Assembly: GCA_022781925.1 (NCBI GenBank)
Contig: JALESO010000014.1
Coordinates: 1 to 64,000 of the forward strand
From: Lachnospiraceae bacterium
GTDB lineage: Bacteria > Bacillota > Clostridia > Lachnospirales > Lachnospiraceae
Direction of reading: 5' to 3'
DNA: 64,000 nt
The translations under genes and the position numbers were made by a program. The notes beneath the pieces were generated by a model. The model did no database searches, had not been told where the DNA came from, and saw only the letters and a list, made by a program, of their open reading frames with translations. Position 1 is the stretch's first letter; every line of letters begins with the position of its first letter. This document shows positions 37,722 through 46,604 of the stretch, in pieces.

Positions 37722-37758
37722 TTCGTATATTCCTCCTCATGATACTGAAAAATGTCAT

Positions 37759-38928
37759 TTACTCTAATACTCTTCCGCCGTCACCGATCTCTACTACATA
37801 GAAATCAGCAGCATAACCGATTTTTTCCAGATATGCTTTTCCTACGTTTTCAATAAATTTATCGACACAGTCTGTTTTTACGATACTTACGGTACAGCCG
37901 CCAAAGCCTGCGCCTGTCATACGGGAACCGATGACACCTTCCTGCTCCCATGCGTTCTCAACCAGTGTATCAAGCTCGATACCGGTTACTTCGTAATCGT
38001 CACGCAGAGATACGTGAGATGCGTTCATCAGTTTTCCGAACTCTTCCAGATTGCCTGCTTTCAGGGCATCTACCGCTTTTAAAGTACGCTGATTCTCATA
38101 AACCGCATGTTTTGCACGGCGCTGACGTACTTCACTCTTGATCAGGTCTTTGTTTGCCTCAAACTCTTCCTCGGAAAGTTCGCCAAGTGCTTTGATGTCC
38201 AGTTTTGTCTGAAGTTCTGACAGAGCTTCCTCACACTCTGCACGGCGCTCGTTGTATTTGGAATCGCCCAGACCACGTTTTTTGTTGCTGCATGCGATCA
38301 CGATTTTCTCATCTGCCAGTTTGATCGGTGCATATGTATAGGAAAGATCACTGGTATCCAAAAAGATTGCCTGATCTTTTTTACCCATTGCGATGGCGAA
38401 CTGATCCATGATACCACAGTTTACACCGTTGAAGTTGTTCTCAGAATACTGACCGAACAGTGCGATGTCGATCATGGAAATATCATCGTATCCAAAGAGG
38501 TCACGCAGTGCCACGCCGGTTACGACTTCTACGGATGCAGAAGAAGAAAGTCCGGAACCGTTCGGGATATTTCCAAATAACAGCATATCAAAACCACAGT
38601 CAACCGGATATCCTTTCTCAATGAATGCCCAAACTACACCAAGCGGATAGTTGGTCCAGTCAAGTGCTTTGTCATATTTCAGATTGTCAAGGCTTGCCTC
38701 AATGACACCAAGGCTCTCAAAGTTTGTGGAATAAAAACGGAAGTTGCGGTCTTCACGTTTTCTGACAATTGCATAGGTACCAATGGTCAGTGCACATGGG
38801 AATACATGTCCGCCATTGTAATCCGTATGTTCACCGATCAGGTTTACTCTGCCCGGTGCAAAATAGCTGCGGATATCGCCTTCACTGCCAAATTTTTCTT
38901 TGAACTCTTTTAATAACTGCTCTTTCAT
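37759..38928 (-). CDS. galK: Galactokinase
   Basis: Phosphorylates galactose to galactose-1-phosphate. A GHMP-family kinase of 389 residues with the galactokinase signature GRVNLIGEHTDYNGG (about 26-40), the ATP-binding GSGLSSSASVEV loop (near 118-130) and the C-terminal MTGAGFGGCTVSIV motif. It is the first gene of galK-galT-galE and divergent from an AraC gene 201 bp away, so the space 38929-39129 holds both promoters. I could not assign boxes there with confidence. Confidence 0.97.
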   Translation of the reverse strand: MKEQLLKEFKEKFGSEGDIRSYFAPGRVNLIGEHTDYNGGHVFPCALTIGTYAIVRKREDRNFRFYSTNFESLGVIEASLDNLKYDKALDWTNYPLGVVWAFIEKGYPVDCGFDMLLFGNIPNGSGLSSSASVEVVTGVALRDLFGYDDISMIDIALFGQYSENNFNGVNCGIMDQFAIAMGKKDQAIFLDTSDLSYTYAPIKLADEKIVIACSNKKRGLGDSKYNERRAECEEALSELQTKLDIKALGELSEEEFEANKDLIKSEVRQRRAKHAVYENQRTLKAVDALKAGNLEEFGKLMNASHVSLRDDYEVTGIELDTLVENAWEQEGVIGSRMTGAGFGGCTVSIVKTDCVDKFIENVGKAYLEKIGYAADFYVVEIGDGGRVLE

Positions 38929-39129
38929 CGAACCCCTCCATCTTCTTCATTCTCATTTTTTATTGCGTTTTAACTCTCCAGAGCCTGTGCTTCTTTTTCC
39001 GCTCTGATTAGTTTCATTGTACTTTCTTTCTTTTGAAATTCCTATATGGAAATGTGTGCAAAATATGTAAAAATGTTGTTTTTTTCACTTCTTTATGCTA
39101 ATCTTGATTTATCATAGGGGGGCAGAAAA

Positions 39130-39978
39130 ATGAGTGATTTTTACAAGGATTCTTACAAAATACGCAAATATGAACTTTTTTCCCTGTCAGTATGTAATGT
39201 AGGGCATCAAAAATGTGACCCAAATCACCACTGGGGGCCGGGCATGAAGGATCACTACCTGATCCACCACATCGTGACCGGCAAGGGCTACTATCACTGC
39301 AATGGAAAACTCTACACCTTAAAGGCCGGAGATTCCTTTCTGATCTATCCGAATCATGAAGTCTGGTACTATGCCGACAAGGAAGATCCCTGGGAATATT
39401 CCTGGATCGGTTTTACCGGAAATGACGCGCCTTCCATCCTGAAGGCCACGCGGTTCACGCCTTCTTTTCCGGTGACCTACAACAATATCCACAGCGGCGA
39501 GATCAACCAGCGCATGAACCAGATCTACAACACCCGGGGCAATGATTTCATCAACTCCGTGGAAATGGCGGGTTATCTGTACATGCTCCTTGCTATTTAT
39601 ATGCGGGAAGCGGAAAATAAGAACAAGCTGAGCCGCAAGGAAAGTTATGTCATCAAAACCATTGAGTACATTTCTTCTAATTACAGCTCGCCCATCACCG
39701 TCAATGATATGGCAGAATATGTGGGGCTCAGCCGCAGCTATCTGTGCCGGGCTTTTCAGGCGGTCTTGAATCAGTCTCCAAAGGAATATCTGAGTGAGTA
39801 CCGCATCAAACAGGCTTGTTATCTGCTGGCACATGATGAAATGTCGATCATCGACATTGCAGAATCGGTAGGATTTGAAAACAGCCTCTATTTTTCCAAG
39901 GTGTTTCATAAACAGATGGGGATGCCGCCCACGGAATATGCGCGGCAGCACAAAACTCCCGCTTCTGGGGAGGCTTGA
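39130..39978 (+). CDS. AraC-family transcriptional regulator, divergent from galK
   Basis: A 282-residue regulator, one of few plus-strand genes. The N-terminal cupin domain (about 20-120) starts GPGMKDHYLIHHIVTGKGYY and contains SFLIYPNHEVWYYADKEDPW (family markers: KDHYLIH, and the PWEYSWIGF segment). The C-terminal double helix-turn-helix is ITVNDMAEYVGLSRSYLCRAF and MSIIDIAESVGFENSLYFSKVF. GGGGGG lies 7 nt before the ATG. It resembles MsmR/RafR-type activators of galactoside operons, so regulation of galK is likely. It is followed by a T-rich tract and the inverted-repeat element at 40024. Confidence 0.92.
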   Translation: MSDFYKDSYKIRKYELFSLSVCNVGHQKCDPNHHWGPGMKDHYLIHHIVTGKGYYHCNGKLYTLKAGDSFLIYPNHEVWYYADKEDPWEYSWIGFTGNDAPSILKATRFTPSFPVTYNNIHSGEINQRMNQIYNTRGNDFINSVEMAGYLYMLLAIYMREAENKNKLSRKESYVIKTIEYISSNYSSPITVNDMAEYVGLSRSYLCRAFQAVLNQSPKEYLSEYRIKQACYLLAHDEMSIIDIAESVGFENSLYFSKVFHKQMGMPPTEYARQHKTPASGEA

Positions 39979-40023
39979 AATTTATTTTTTGTTTTTTATT
40001 TTATTTTTTATTTTTTTATTTAA

Positions 40024-40198
40024 GGCGAAATCAGAGAAAATTTCCTCACTCACTAGACGTTCATTACCCTCGTTTTACTTCGGTTTCATCGCGCTCGTTC
40101 CCACGCCTGAAAAAGAGGTCGTTCCCACTCGCGCAAAACCTCGCAAAACTCGGTCATTCACTTAATCGTTCGCTGAGGAAATTTTCTCTGATTTCGCC
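40024..40198. repeat. 175-bp element with perfect 25-bp inverted ends
   Basis: The 25 bases at 40024-40048 (beginning GGCGAAATCAGAGAAAATTT) are repeated exactly in inverse at 40174-40198. The 125 bp between them can pair imperfectly too: GTTCATTACC against the inverse of GGTCATTCAC, and CGTTTT and CGCGC stretches further in. It therefore looks like one long hairpin or a small non-autonomous mobile element. No flanking target duplication is evident. It begins 45 bp after the stop of the plus-strand araC-type gene. Confidence 0.85.
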
Positions 40199-40489
40199 AA
40201 CCACGTTATAAAAAACTATTCAAGCAAAGCACTCGTCTTAAAATTATAGTCTTTGCAGATGCAAGCTAACACATTCTCGCCAGAATTACTGAACTCTACA
40301 TTTTATTCTTATCACTAAAAATATTCTTCACCCAATCACAAAGTTCAAACAGACGGCATGCTATGTTATCAATATTCGGCTCAGAATACCCCCTATAACT
40401 TTACTCGCATCTGTGTTTTTGCGCGTGCACATAATGTACATTTTTGCAATCCCGTATATGCACGCGCGGCATAATGCCACTGCGTAAAT

Positions 40490-40689
40490 AGAACAAAGCT
40501 GGAAGCAAAACGCCAAGGCAAGGCGGTAGACTGATTTTCGTCATCGTAGCGAGCATAGTTCCGCCTCCGTGAGTGTGTCTGAGCACGCTGATTTTGCGTG
40601 CGAGTTCGCGGGAGGAGGCGGTAACAAACGGCGCAGCGAAGATAGAAAATCATTCGTGCCTGCATTGGCGTTTTGTTCCAGCTTGTTCT
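40490..40689. repeat. Hairpin repeat family A, copy 2
   Basis: A 200-bp palindrome, homologous to 27616-27816. The outer arms are AGAACAAAGCTGG and CCAGCTTGTTCT. AAAACGCC pairs with GGCGTTTT, GATTTTC with GAAAATC, CCGCCTCC with GGAGGAGGCGG, and GCACGC with GCGTGC at the tip around TGATTTT. In copy 1 that tip stem is GCTTGC/GCAAGC, so both sides changed together. The element ends 17 bp from the purB stop, matching the 14 bp of copy 1 relative to its gene. Confidence 0.88.
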
Positions 40690-40706
40690 TTTATAAAAGT
40701 AAATTT

Positions 40707-42140
40707 TTACACGTTGATTTCCGCAGTCATTCCAAGCACTTCTTTATTTGCTTCCAGCACCGGATTTACATGATTCTTTAAGAAGTTATCTACCTGCAAC
40801 GGCGCACGTCCCACATATTTGGACGGATCCATATTTGCCTGCAGTTCTTCCAGTGTCAGGCCGAAGCTCTCATCTGCTGCGATGAGTTCCAGAAGGTTGT
40901 TATCCAGACCGTTCTGTTTTACATTGGCACCTGCCTGCATGGAAAGCTGACGGATCTTCTCATGAAGTTCCTGACGGTCTCCGCCTTTCTTTACAGCGTC
41001 CATCATGATGTTCTCTGTTGCCATGAACGGCAGCTCGCTCATCAGATGTTTTGTGATGACTTTGTCATATACAACCAGTCCGTCTACCACGTTCAGGCAC
41101 AGATCCAACACACCGTCGATGGCAAGGAAGCCCTCTGCCACGCTGAGACGTTTGTTTGCGGAATCGTCCAGTGTACGCTCAAACCACTGGGTTGCGGATG
41201 TGATCGCCGGGTTTAAAGCGTCGATCATCACATATCTGGAAATAGAAGCGATACGCTCACTTCTCATCGGATTTCTCTTATAAGCCATTGCGGATGATCC
41301 AATCTGGTTTTTCTCAAACGGCTCTTCCACTTCTTTCAGATGCTGAAGCAGACGGATGTCGTTTGACATTTTATGTGCGCTTGCAGCAATTCCTGCAACG
41401 ACATTTAATACTCTCGTATCTACTTTTCTGGAATAGGTCTGTCCGGATACCGGATAGCATTCTTTGAATCCCATCTTTGCAGCGATCATCGGATCGATCT
41501 TGTCGATGGTCTCCTGATCTCCGTCAAACAGCTCCAGGAAACTTGCCTGTGTACCTGTGGTTCCTTTGGAACCAAGTAATTTCAGAGAACCGAGCACATA
41601 ATCAAGATCTTCCAGATCCATCAGGAATTCCTGTGTCCACAGAGTGGCGCGTTTTCCAACAGTGGTCGGCTGTGCCGGCTGGAAATGTGTAAATGCCAGT
41701 GTCGGCAGGTTTTTATAACGATCTGCAAATTTTGCAAGCTCTGCAATGACGTTGATCAGTTTTTTGCGGACTAATTTCAGTGCCTCAGACATCAGAATGA
41801 TATCGGTGTTGTCACCAACGTAGCAGGATGTTGCGCCAAGGTGAATGATACCTTTTGCTTTCGGGCACTGTACACCGTATGCGTATACATGGGACATAAC
41901 ATCATGACGCACCAGTTTTTCACGCTCTTTGGCTACTTCAAAGTTGATATCGTCTTTGTGTGCTTTCAGTTCATCGATCTGCTCCTGTGTAATGTCAAGG
42001 CCAAGCTCTTTCTCTGTCTCAGCAAGTGCGATCCAGAGACGTCTCCATGTACGGAATTTCATCTCCGGTGAAAAAATATACTGCATTTCTTTGCTTGCAT
42101 AACGCTCGGAAAGCGGACTTGTATATCTGTCTGTACTCAT
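40707..42140 (-). CDS. purB: Adenylosuccinate lyase
   Basis: Acts twice in purine synthesis: SAICAR to AICAR, and adenylosuccinate to AMP. It belongs to the fumarase/aspartase superfamily with the signature SSAMAYKRNPMRSERI (about 287-302) and the THFQPAQPTTVGKRA segment carrying the catalytic His. The ATG at 42140 (MSTDRYTSPL) has GAGGAG ahead and is preferred over the ATG five codons upstream. It has 477 residues, the long Clostridia/eukaryote-like type. It is last in purC-purF-purB, separated from purF by a 160-bp structured gap. Confidence 0.97.
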   Translation of the reverse strand: MSTDRYTSPLSERYASKEMQYIFSPEMKFRTWRRLWIALAETEKELGLDITQEQIDELKAHKDDINFEVAKEREKLVRHDVMSHVYAYGVQCPKAKGIIHLGATSCYVGDNTDIILMSEALKLVRKKLINVIAELAKFADRYKNLPTLAFTHFQPAQPTTVGKRATLWTQEFLMDLEDLDYVLGSLKLLGSKGTTGTQASFLELFDGDQETIDKIDPMIAAKMGFKECYPVSGQTYSRKVDTRVLNVVAGIAASAHKMSNDIRLLQHLKEVEEPFEKNQIGSSAMAYKRNPMRSERIASISRYVMIDALNPAITSATQWFERTLDDSANKRLSVAEGFLAIDGVLDLCLNVVDGLVVYDKVITKHLMSELPFMATENIMMDAVKKGGDRQELHEKIRQLSMQAGANVKQNGLDNNLLELIAADESFGLTLEELQANMDPSKYVGRAPLQVDNFLKNHVNPVLEANKEVLGMTAEINV

Positions 42141-42173
42141 AGTTGTTCTCCTCATTTTCTGTTAATTTTCATT

Positions 42174-42307
42174 GCGATAAACGACTCAGATCGAAAATGT
42201 TTCACATTTCCGATCTGTCCGTTACACTCACATGGATTTCTGTTCAGGAGTTCATTTCTGCAAGCAGAATTCTCTCCTGTCCAAAATCCACGTTCGTCGT
42301 TTATCGC
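42174..42307 (-). repeat. Branched palindromic structure between purF and purB
   Basis: The closing stem GCGATAAACGAC (42174-42185) and GTCGTTTATCGC (42296-42307) is a perfect 12-bp inverted repeat; its right arm covers the purF stop codon. Inside are two hairpins: CAGATCG/CGATCTG (42187-42217, with inner ATGT/ACAT), and a longer one with GGATTT/AAATCC, CAGGAG/CTCCTG and TTCTGC-AA-GCAGAA (42234-42289). This makes a three-way junction. One mismatch in the first hairpin is A-C on plus but G-U on minus, pointing to the pur transcript as the folded strand. It may regulate or process the message before purB. Confidence 0.75.
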
Positions 42308-43749
42308 TCATATTCACCGCGGATATCTTCCGTCGGCGGCGCTAACGGATAAGTTCCGGTGAAGCATCCCTCACAGATCGGCAGACCGTTTACCATTTCT
42401 TTCAGACGCTCAATGCGCAGATAACCAAGGGAATCTGCTCCGATGAGATCACGGATGTCCTCAATGGAACGGTTGTAAGCGATCAGCTGTTCTCTGGCAG
42501 GGATATCGGTACCGAAGTAGCATGGCCATAAGAACGGTGGTGCACTGATGCGCACATGTACTTCTTTTGCGCCTGCTTCTTTCAGCATATTTACGATCAG
42601 TCCGGATGTGGTTCCACGCACGATGGAATCGTCGATCATAATGATCCGTTTTCCGGCAACTGCTTCTTTTACTACATTTAATTTTACACGGACGCTCTGC
42701 TCACGGCTGCTCTGTTTCGGCTTGATGAATGTACGTCCCACGTAGCTGTTTTTCACAAATGCGGTACCGTATGGGATGCCGGATTCCATGGCATAGCCAA
42801 GGGCTGCGGCATTTCCGGATTCTGGAACACCGACAACCAGATCCGCCTCCACCGGTGAATCCTGTGCAAGGAATCTGCCGGCTTTGATTCTGGCGTCATA
42901 GACACTGATGCCGTCAAAGTGGCTGTCTGCTCTCGCAAAATAAATGTACTCAAAAATACATCTTCCTTCTTTGCACGGATCAATGGCATTTGTCATATCA
43001 GAAGTGATCTCACCCTCGCCATTGATGGTAACGACCTCACCCGGTTTTACGTCACGGACAAATTCCGCGCCGATGGTCTCCAGGGCACAGGTTTCCGATG
43101 TAATAATATACGCATTGTCACGTTTGCCAATGCATAACGGTTTGAATCCAAACGGGTCCCGGGCGCCGATGAGTTTTCTCGGACTCATGACCACGATGGA
43201 ATATGCACCTTTCATTTTTGCTGCTGCACGCTGTACGGCTTCCTCAACGGTGCCGACTTTCAGACGCTCTCTGGCGATGTGGTATGCGATAACCTCAGAG
43301 TCAATGGTCGTCTGGAAGATTGCGCCTGTATATTCCAGATCATGACGCAGTTCATTGGCATTGATCAGATTTCCGTTGTGCGCCAATGCCAGTGTACCTT
43401 TGACGTAGTTCAGTACCAGCGGCTGCGCATTTTCTCTGGTGGAAGCTCCGGCGGTAGAATAACGCACATGGCCGACGCCGATGTCACCCTTCAGACGCTC
43501 CAGTTTTTCTGCATCAAATACTTCATTTACAAGCCCCATATCCTTGTAACTGGATACTTTTCCCTTCGGTCCCTGTGTCTCGCTGACCGCGATACCGCAG
43601 CTCTCCTGTCCACGATGCTGCAGGGCGAACAGGCCATAATAAATGCTAGATGCCACATCATGTCCGTCTAAATCATAGATACCAAAAACACCGCACTCCT
43701 CATGTAATTCGTCCTGTGCAATGGTCTGTTCCATTTTGTTTTCCAGCAT
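42301..43749 (-). CDS. purF: Amidophosphoribosyltransferase
   Basis: First committed enzyme of purine synthesis: PRPP plus glutamine to phosphoribosylamine. It has 482 residues. An 18-residue propeptide precedes the N-terminal nucleophile Cys19 in EECGVFGIYD, as in the self-processing Bacillus-type enzyme. The glutaminase domain has GHVRYSTAG and NGNLINANELR, and the phosphoribosyltransferase domain has the PRPP motif IIMIDDSIVRGTTS. Late cysteines (ICEGCFTGTYP) fit the Fe-S cluster of this type. GGAGGG lies 9 nt before the ATG. It is 26 bp after purC. Confidence 0.97.
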   Translation of the reverse strand: MLENKMEQTIAQDELHEECGVFGIYDLDGHDVASSIYYGLFALQHRGQESCGIAVSETQGPKGKVSSYKDMGLVNEVFDAEKLERLKGDIGVGHVRYSTAGASTRENAQPLVLNYVKGTLALAHNGNLINANELRHDLEYTGAIFQTTIDSEVIAYHIARERLKVGTVEEAVQRAAAKMKGAYSIVVMSPRKLIGARDPFGFKPLCIGKRDNAYIITSETCALETIGAEFVRDVKPGEVVTINGEGEITSDMTNAIDPCKEGRCIFEYIYFARADSHFDGISVYDARIKAGRFLAQDSPVEADLVVGVPESGNAAALGYAMESGIPYGTAFVKNSYVGRTFIKPKQSSREQSVRVKLNVVKEAVAGKRIIMIDDSIVRGTTSGLIVNMLKEAGAKEVHVRISAPPFLWPCYFGTDIPAREQLIAYNRSIEDIRDLIGADSLGYLRIERLKEMVNGLPICEGCFTGTYPLAPPTEDIRGEYER

Positions 43750-43775
43750 GAATCTATTCCCTCCAACTATGCGGT

Positions 43776-44657
43776 CTATGCCTGGAATTTCTTTCCAGTC
43801 AGCAGTTCATATGCCTCTTTATATTTATCAACTGTCTTTTCAATTACCTCTTCCGGAAGCAGATAATCGCTGTCCGGATTTGCTTTTAACCAGTCTCTTA
43901 CAAACTGTTTGTCGTAGGATGGCTGTCCTTTGCCCGGCTCATATCCCTCTAACGGCCAGAAACGGGAACTGTCCGGTGTCAGCATCTCATCACCAAGGAT
44001 GACATTGCCGTTCTCATCCAGACCAAACTCAAATTTTGTATCTGCAATGATGATACCTTTGCTTAATGCGTACTCTGCGCATTTCTTGTAAAGGGCGATG
44101 GTGTAATCACGCAGTTTCTCCGCATACTCCTGTCCTTTGCCCGGATAGATCTTCTCCAGGTTGATCACGGTCTGCTCAAAGCTTACATTCTCATCATGAT
44201 CTCCGATCTCCGCTTTTGTGGATGGTGTGTAGATCGGTTCAGGCAGTTTCTCGGATTCTTTTAATCCTTCCGGAAGCTTGATGCCGCAGACAGTACCGTT
44301 CTCACAGTAGCTTGCCCAGCCGCTTCCTGTAATATAGCCACGTACAATACACTCTACCGGCAGCATCTCAAGTTTCTTACATTTCATGCTGTTTCCATCG
44401 AATCTCTCATTCTGGAAAAATTCCGGCATATCTTTTACATCAGTAGAAATCATATGGTTCGGTAAAATATCTTTTGTAAAATCGAACCAGAACTCTGACA
44501 TTTTTGTCAGGATCGTACCTTTTTTCTCAACTTTATTTTTTAAAATCACATCAAAGGCAGAAATTCTGTCTGTTGCAGTAATGATCAGGCTGTCACCAAT
44601 ATCATATACCTCACGTACTTTTCCCTCTTTCACCGGTTTGAATGTCTGAATACTCAT
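43776..44657 (-). CDS. purC: Phosphoribosylaminoimidazole-succinocarboxamide synthase
   Basis: SAICAR synthetase: joins aspartate to CAIR with ATP. It has 293 residues, the longer form. It opens with VKEGKVREVYDIGDSLIITATDRISAFD (core GKVREVYD and ATDRISAFD), and has the family motifs ECIVRGYITGSGW and IIADTKFEFGLDENG. It is the first gene of purC-purF-purB, with a leader of about 140 nt from the promoter at 44803-44832. Its product is the substrate of PurB two genes on. Confidence 0.97.
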   Translation of the reverse strand: MSIQTFKPVKEGKVREVYDIGDSLIITATDRISAFDVILKNKVEKKGTILTKMSEFWFDFTKDILPNHMISTDVKDMPEFFQNERFDGNSMKCKKLEMLPVECIVRGYITGSGWASYCENGTVCGIKLPEGLKESEKLPEPIYTPSTKAEIGDHDENVSFEQTVINLEKIYPGKGQEYAEKLRDYTIALYKKCAEYALSKGIIIADTKFEFGLDENGNVILGDEMLTPDSSRFWPLEGYEPGKGQPSYDKQFVRDWLKANPDSDYLLPEEVIEKTVDKYKEAYELLTGKKFQA

Positions 44658-44802
44658 AGCGATTGATTCCCCTTTTCTCTGTATTGTACTTATTTAGTTT
44701 CTGTATTTTCTGCAAATGATTTTATTTATAAACAGATTTTCCAGATAAAACGGAACACATTTATCAATATTTACAAATAAAACTTTCGCAACGTAATTTA
44801 AG

Positions 44803-44832
44803 TATAATACATTTGAAAAACATTCGTCAATC
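44803..44832 (-). promoter_or_regulatory. Sigma-A promoter of the pur operon
   Basis: TTGACG (44827-44832), an 18-bp spacer and TATACT (44803-44808) on the minus strand. The predicted start near 44797 gives an untranslated leader of about 140 nt, AT-rich, in which I see no known purine riboswitch. Further upstream towards the MATE gene (44833-44936) nothing else stands out. Confidence 0.75.
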
Positions 44833-44936
44833 GACAAAGGCTTCAGAATGGAAAAGTACGTGTAGAAAATCCGGCTTTATTTATAAGTATTTTTGTATAT
44901 ATTTTCTTTTTTATTAGTATTGCTTATATTTATTTT

Positions 44937-46286
44937 CTACTCTGCTTCTATAACCGGCTTTTCCTGTACACTGCGGCGGTAGATCACAGCTGCAAATACC
45001 GCTGTCAGTGCTTCTGCCACCCAGAACGCATGCCATACACCAACGGCTCCCCAGATGCGGCTGAAAATAAATGCAAGCGGTATGATCAATACGACATAGC
45101 GGGATAAAGAGATCAGCAGGGATGGCATGCCTTTGCCCAGTCCTTCCAGGGCACCGCTGGCCGTAACTGATACTGCGGACAAAACGAATCCGAAACAGAT
45201 GATATGCAATGCAGTGATACCGGTCTGGATCGTCTGCGGATTTTCCGCAAATGCGCCCATCAGTTTGCCCGGAATTGTCAGGCACAGGATCATTCCCACT
45301 GCCATGATACATGCATTCATGATCAGCGTCAGACGATAAAGCTGATTCACGCGCTTATGTTCTCCGGCTCCGTAATTGTAGCCGATCAGCGGGCGCATAC
45401 CCTGAATGATTCCGTTGGCCGGCATGTATAAAAAGGTCTGCAGTTTATAATAAATGCCAAGTACCAGCACATAGGTCTGGGAAAATGCAGCCAGGATCGC
45501 ATTCAATGCCGTCGTCAGCACGGATGTCAGCGCCATATTCAGGATTGCCGGGATTCCGATACCGTATAACTGACCGGTCACTTCTTTGGTCAGATGCAGA
45601 TATTCCCGACGGAATGCCACCCGTTTTGGCTGTTTCAGATATACGATGATGTAGATAACTGCCGGTACACACTGTCCAAATCCGGTGGCCAGCGCTGCTC
45701 CCGCAATGCCAAGTTCCGGGAACGGTCCGATACCAAAAATGATCATCGGATCCAGTAATATATTCAGTCCACAGCCGATCAGCAGGCTTATCATGGTAAT
45801 TTTCATATTTCCAATGGCCTGGTACATTTTCTCCATTGTCAGATTCACATTAATAATGATGGAAAACAAAAACGCGATGGTAGCATAACGCACTCCAAAT
45901 GCGATCACGCTTGTGTCTGTGGTAAATAGTTTCAAAAAGTATGGAATACCGATGATGCACAGGATCATCATAATAATTCCGTGGAGCACAGAAAGCACCA
46001 TGCCCTGAGTCAGTGCCTCATCTGCCTTTTTCCTTCTGCCAGCCCCCAGATGCTGGGCGATCATGGCATTGATGCCGACACCAAAACCAATGGCGACTGC
46101 GTTGATAAAATTCTGTATTGGGAACACCAGAGAAAGTGCCGTCATGGCATCCTCACTGATCTTTGCCACAAAATAACTGTCTACAATGTTGTAAAGCGAA
46201 TTTACCGCCATGGAGATGACCATCGGAAGGGACATCGACAGCAACAGCGGAAAAATCGGTTTTTCTTTCATAAATGTCTCGTTCAA
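44937..46286 (-). CDS. MATE-family multidrug/organic cation transporter
   Basis: Integral membrane exporter, 449 residues with twelve predicted membrane segments in two halves. MATE hallmarks: the N-terminal FPLLLSMSLPMVISMAVNSLYNIVDSYFVAKI (core LYNIVDSYFVA), the QNFINAVAIGFGVGINAMIAQHLGAG stretch (core GVGINAMIAQHLGAG), and the second-half repeat around PANGIIQGMRPLIGYNYGAG (core QGMRPLIGYNYGAG). It is probably driven by Na+ or H+. It stands alone between gpmI and the pur operon. The substrate cannot be told. Confidence 0.93.
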   Translation of the reverse strand: MNETFMKEKPIFPLLLSMSLPMVISMAVNSLYNIVDSYFVAKISEDAMTALSLVFPIQNFINAVAIGFGVGINAMIAQHLGAGRRKKADEALTQGMVLSVLHGIIMMILCIIGIPYFLKLFTTDTSVIAFGVRYATIAFLFSIIINVNLTMEKMYQAIGNMKITMISLLIGCGLNILLDPMIIFGIGPFPELGIAGAALATGFGQCVPAVIYIIVYLKQPKRVAFRREYLHLTKEVTGQLYGIGIPAILNMALTSVLTTALNAILAAFSQTYVLVLGIYYKLQTFLYMPANGIIQGMRPLIGYNYGAGEHKRVNQLYRLTLIMNACIMAVGMILCLTIPGKLMGAFAENPQTIQTGITALHIICFGFVLSAVSVTASGALEGLGKGMPSLLISLSRYVVLIIPLAFIFSRIWGAVGVWHAFWVAEALTAVFAAVIYRRSVQEKPVIEAE

Positions 46287-46604
46287 TTACTTATACTCCT
46301 TCTACTATCATAAAGCTGATCTTATTTTGTTACTCATTTCTGATTTATTTGCGAATCTCAATCATATCATAAAAATACAAATTAAGAAAGCAGTCTATCA
46401 CATACTCCCATAAACAGCTCCTCTTATCTGTCCGGACCTCGCACAGTTAAATCAATATCTTCTTTTCACAGAAATATACGCAAAAAAACGCCACACGACA
46501 GCGCAAAAATACTATCGTGTGGCGAAAGAGCTTGCTTATAAAGTAGCAATACGTTCTGAATACTTTTCAGAACGGTGCGGAAAATCCACGAATTACTTTG
46601 GTAT
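46287..46604. other. Gap between gpmI and the MATE gene
   Basis: It contains the gpmI terminator (46482-46524), a second small hairpin CGTTCTGA/TCAGAACG at 46550-46573, and the AT-rich upstream region of the MATE gene. A nine-codon frame with a good GAGGAG site (about 46375-46417, minus) can be read but is too short to support. Confidence 0.5.
46482..46524 (-). terminator. Terminator of the glycolytic gene run
   Basis: CGCCACACGA pairs with TCGTGTGGCG around an 18-nt loop, followed on the minus strand by TTTTTTTG. It lies about 80 bp beyond the gpmI stop. Confidence 0.9.

Larger units (their letters stand above)
39979..40706. other. 728-bp gap with two palindromic elements
   Basis: The gap between araC-type gene and purB. 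It holds a T-rich tract (39979-40020), the inverted-repeat element 40024-40198, plain AT-rich sequence (40199-40420), a 9-bp inverted repeat GCGCGTGCA (40421-40429) with TGCACGCGC (40459-40467), and repeat-family-A copy 2 (40490-40689). No gene is convincing. A minus-strand open frame at about 40296-40398 lacks a start codon. Confidence 0.6.

Noticed and set aside
39130..39978. Gal locus as a horizontally acquired island
   Set aside because: There are no integrase, tRNA junction or flanking repeats around it, and the codon use looks like the neighbours by eye.
40296..40398. Minus-strand open stretch of about 33 codons including CRLFELCDWVKNIF
   Set aside because: A stop codon lies directly upstream and there is no start codon, so at most it is the leftover end of a lost gene; too little to call.
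44658..44802. Possible purine or ZTP riboswitch in the purC leader
   Set aside because: None of the conserved core segments of those classes could be found in the AT-rich leader.
46375..46417. Nine-codon minus-strand frame with a good GAGGAG site upstream of the MATE gene
   Set aside because: Too short to judge; no repeated codons or attenuator structure that would support a leader peptide.
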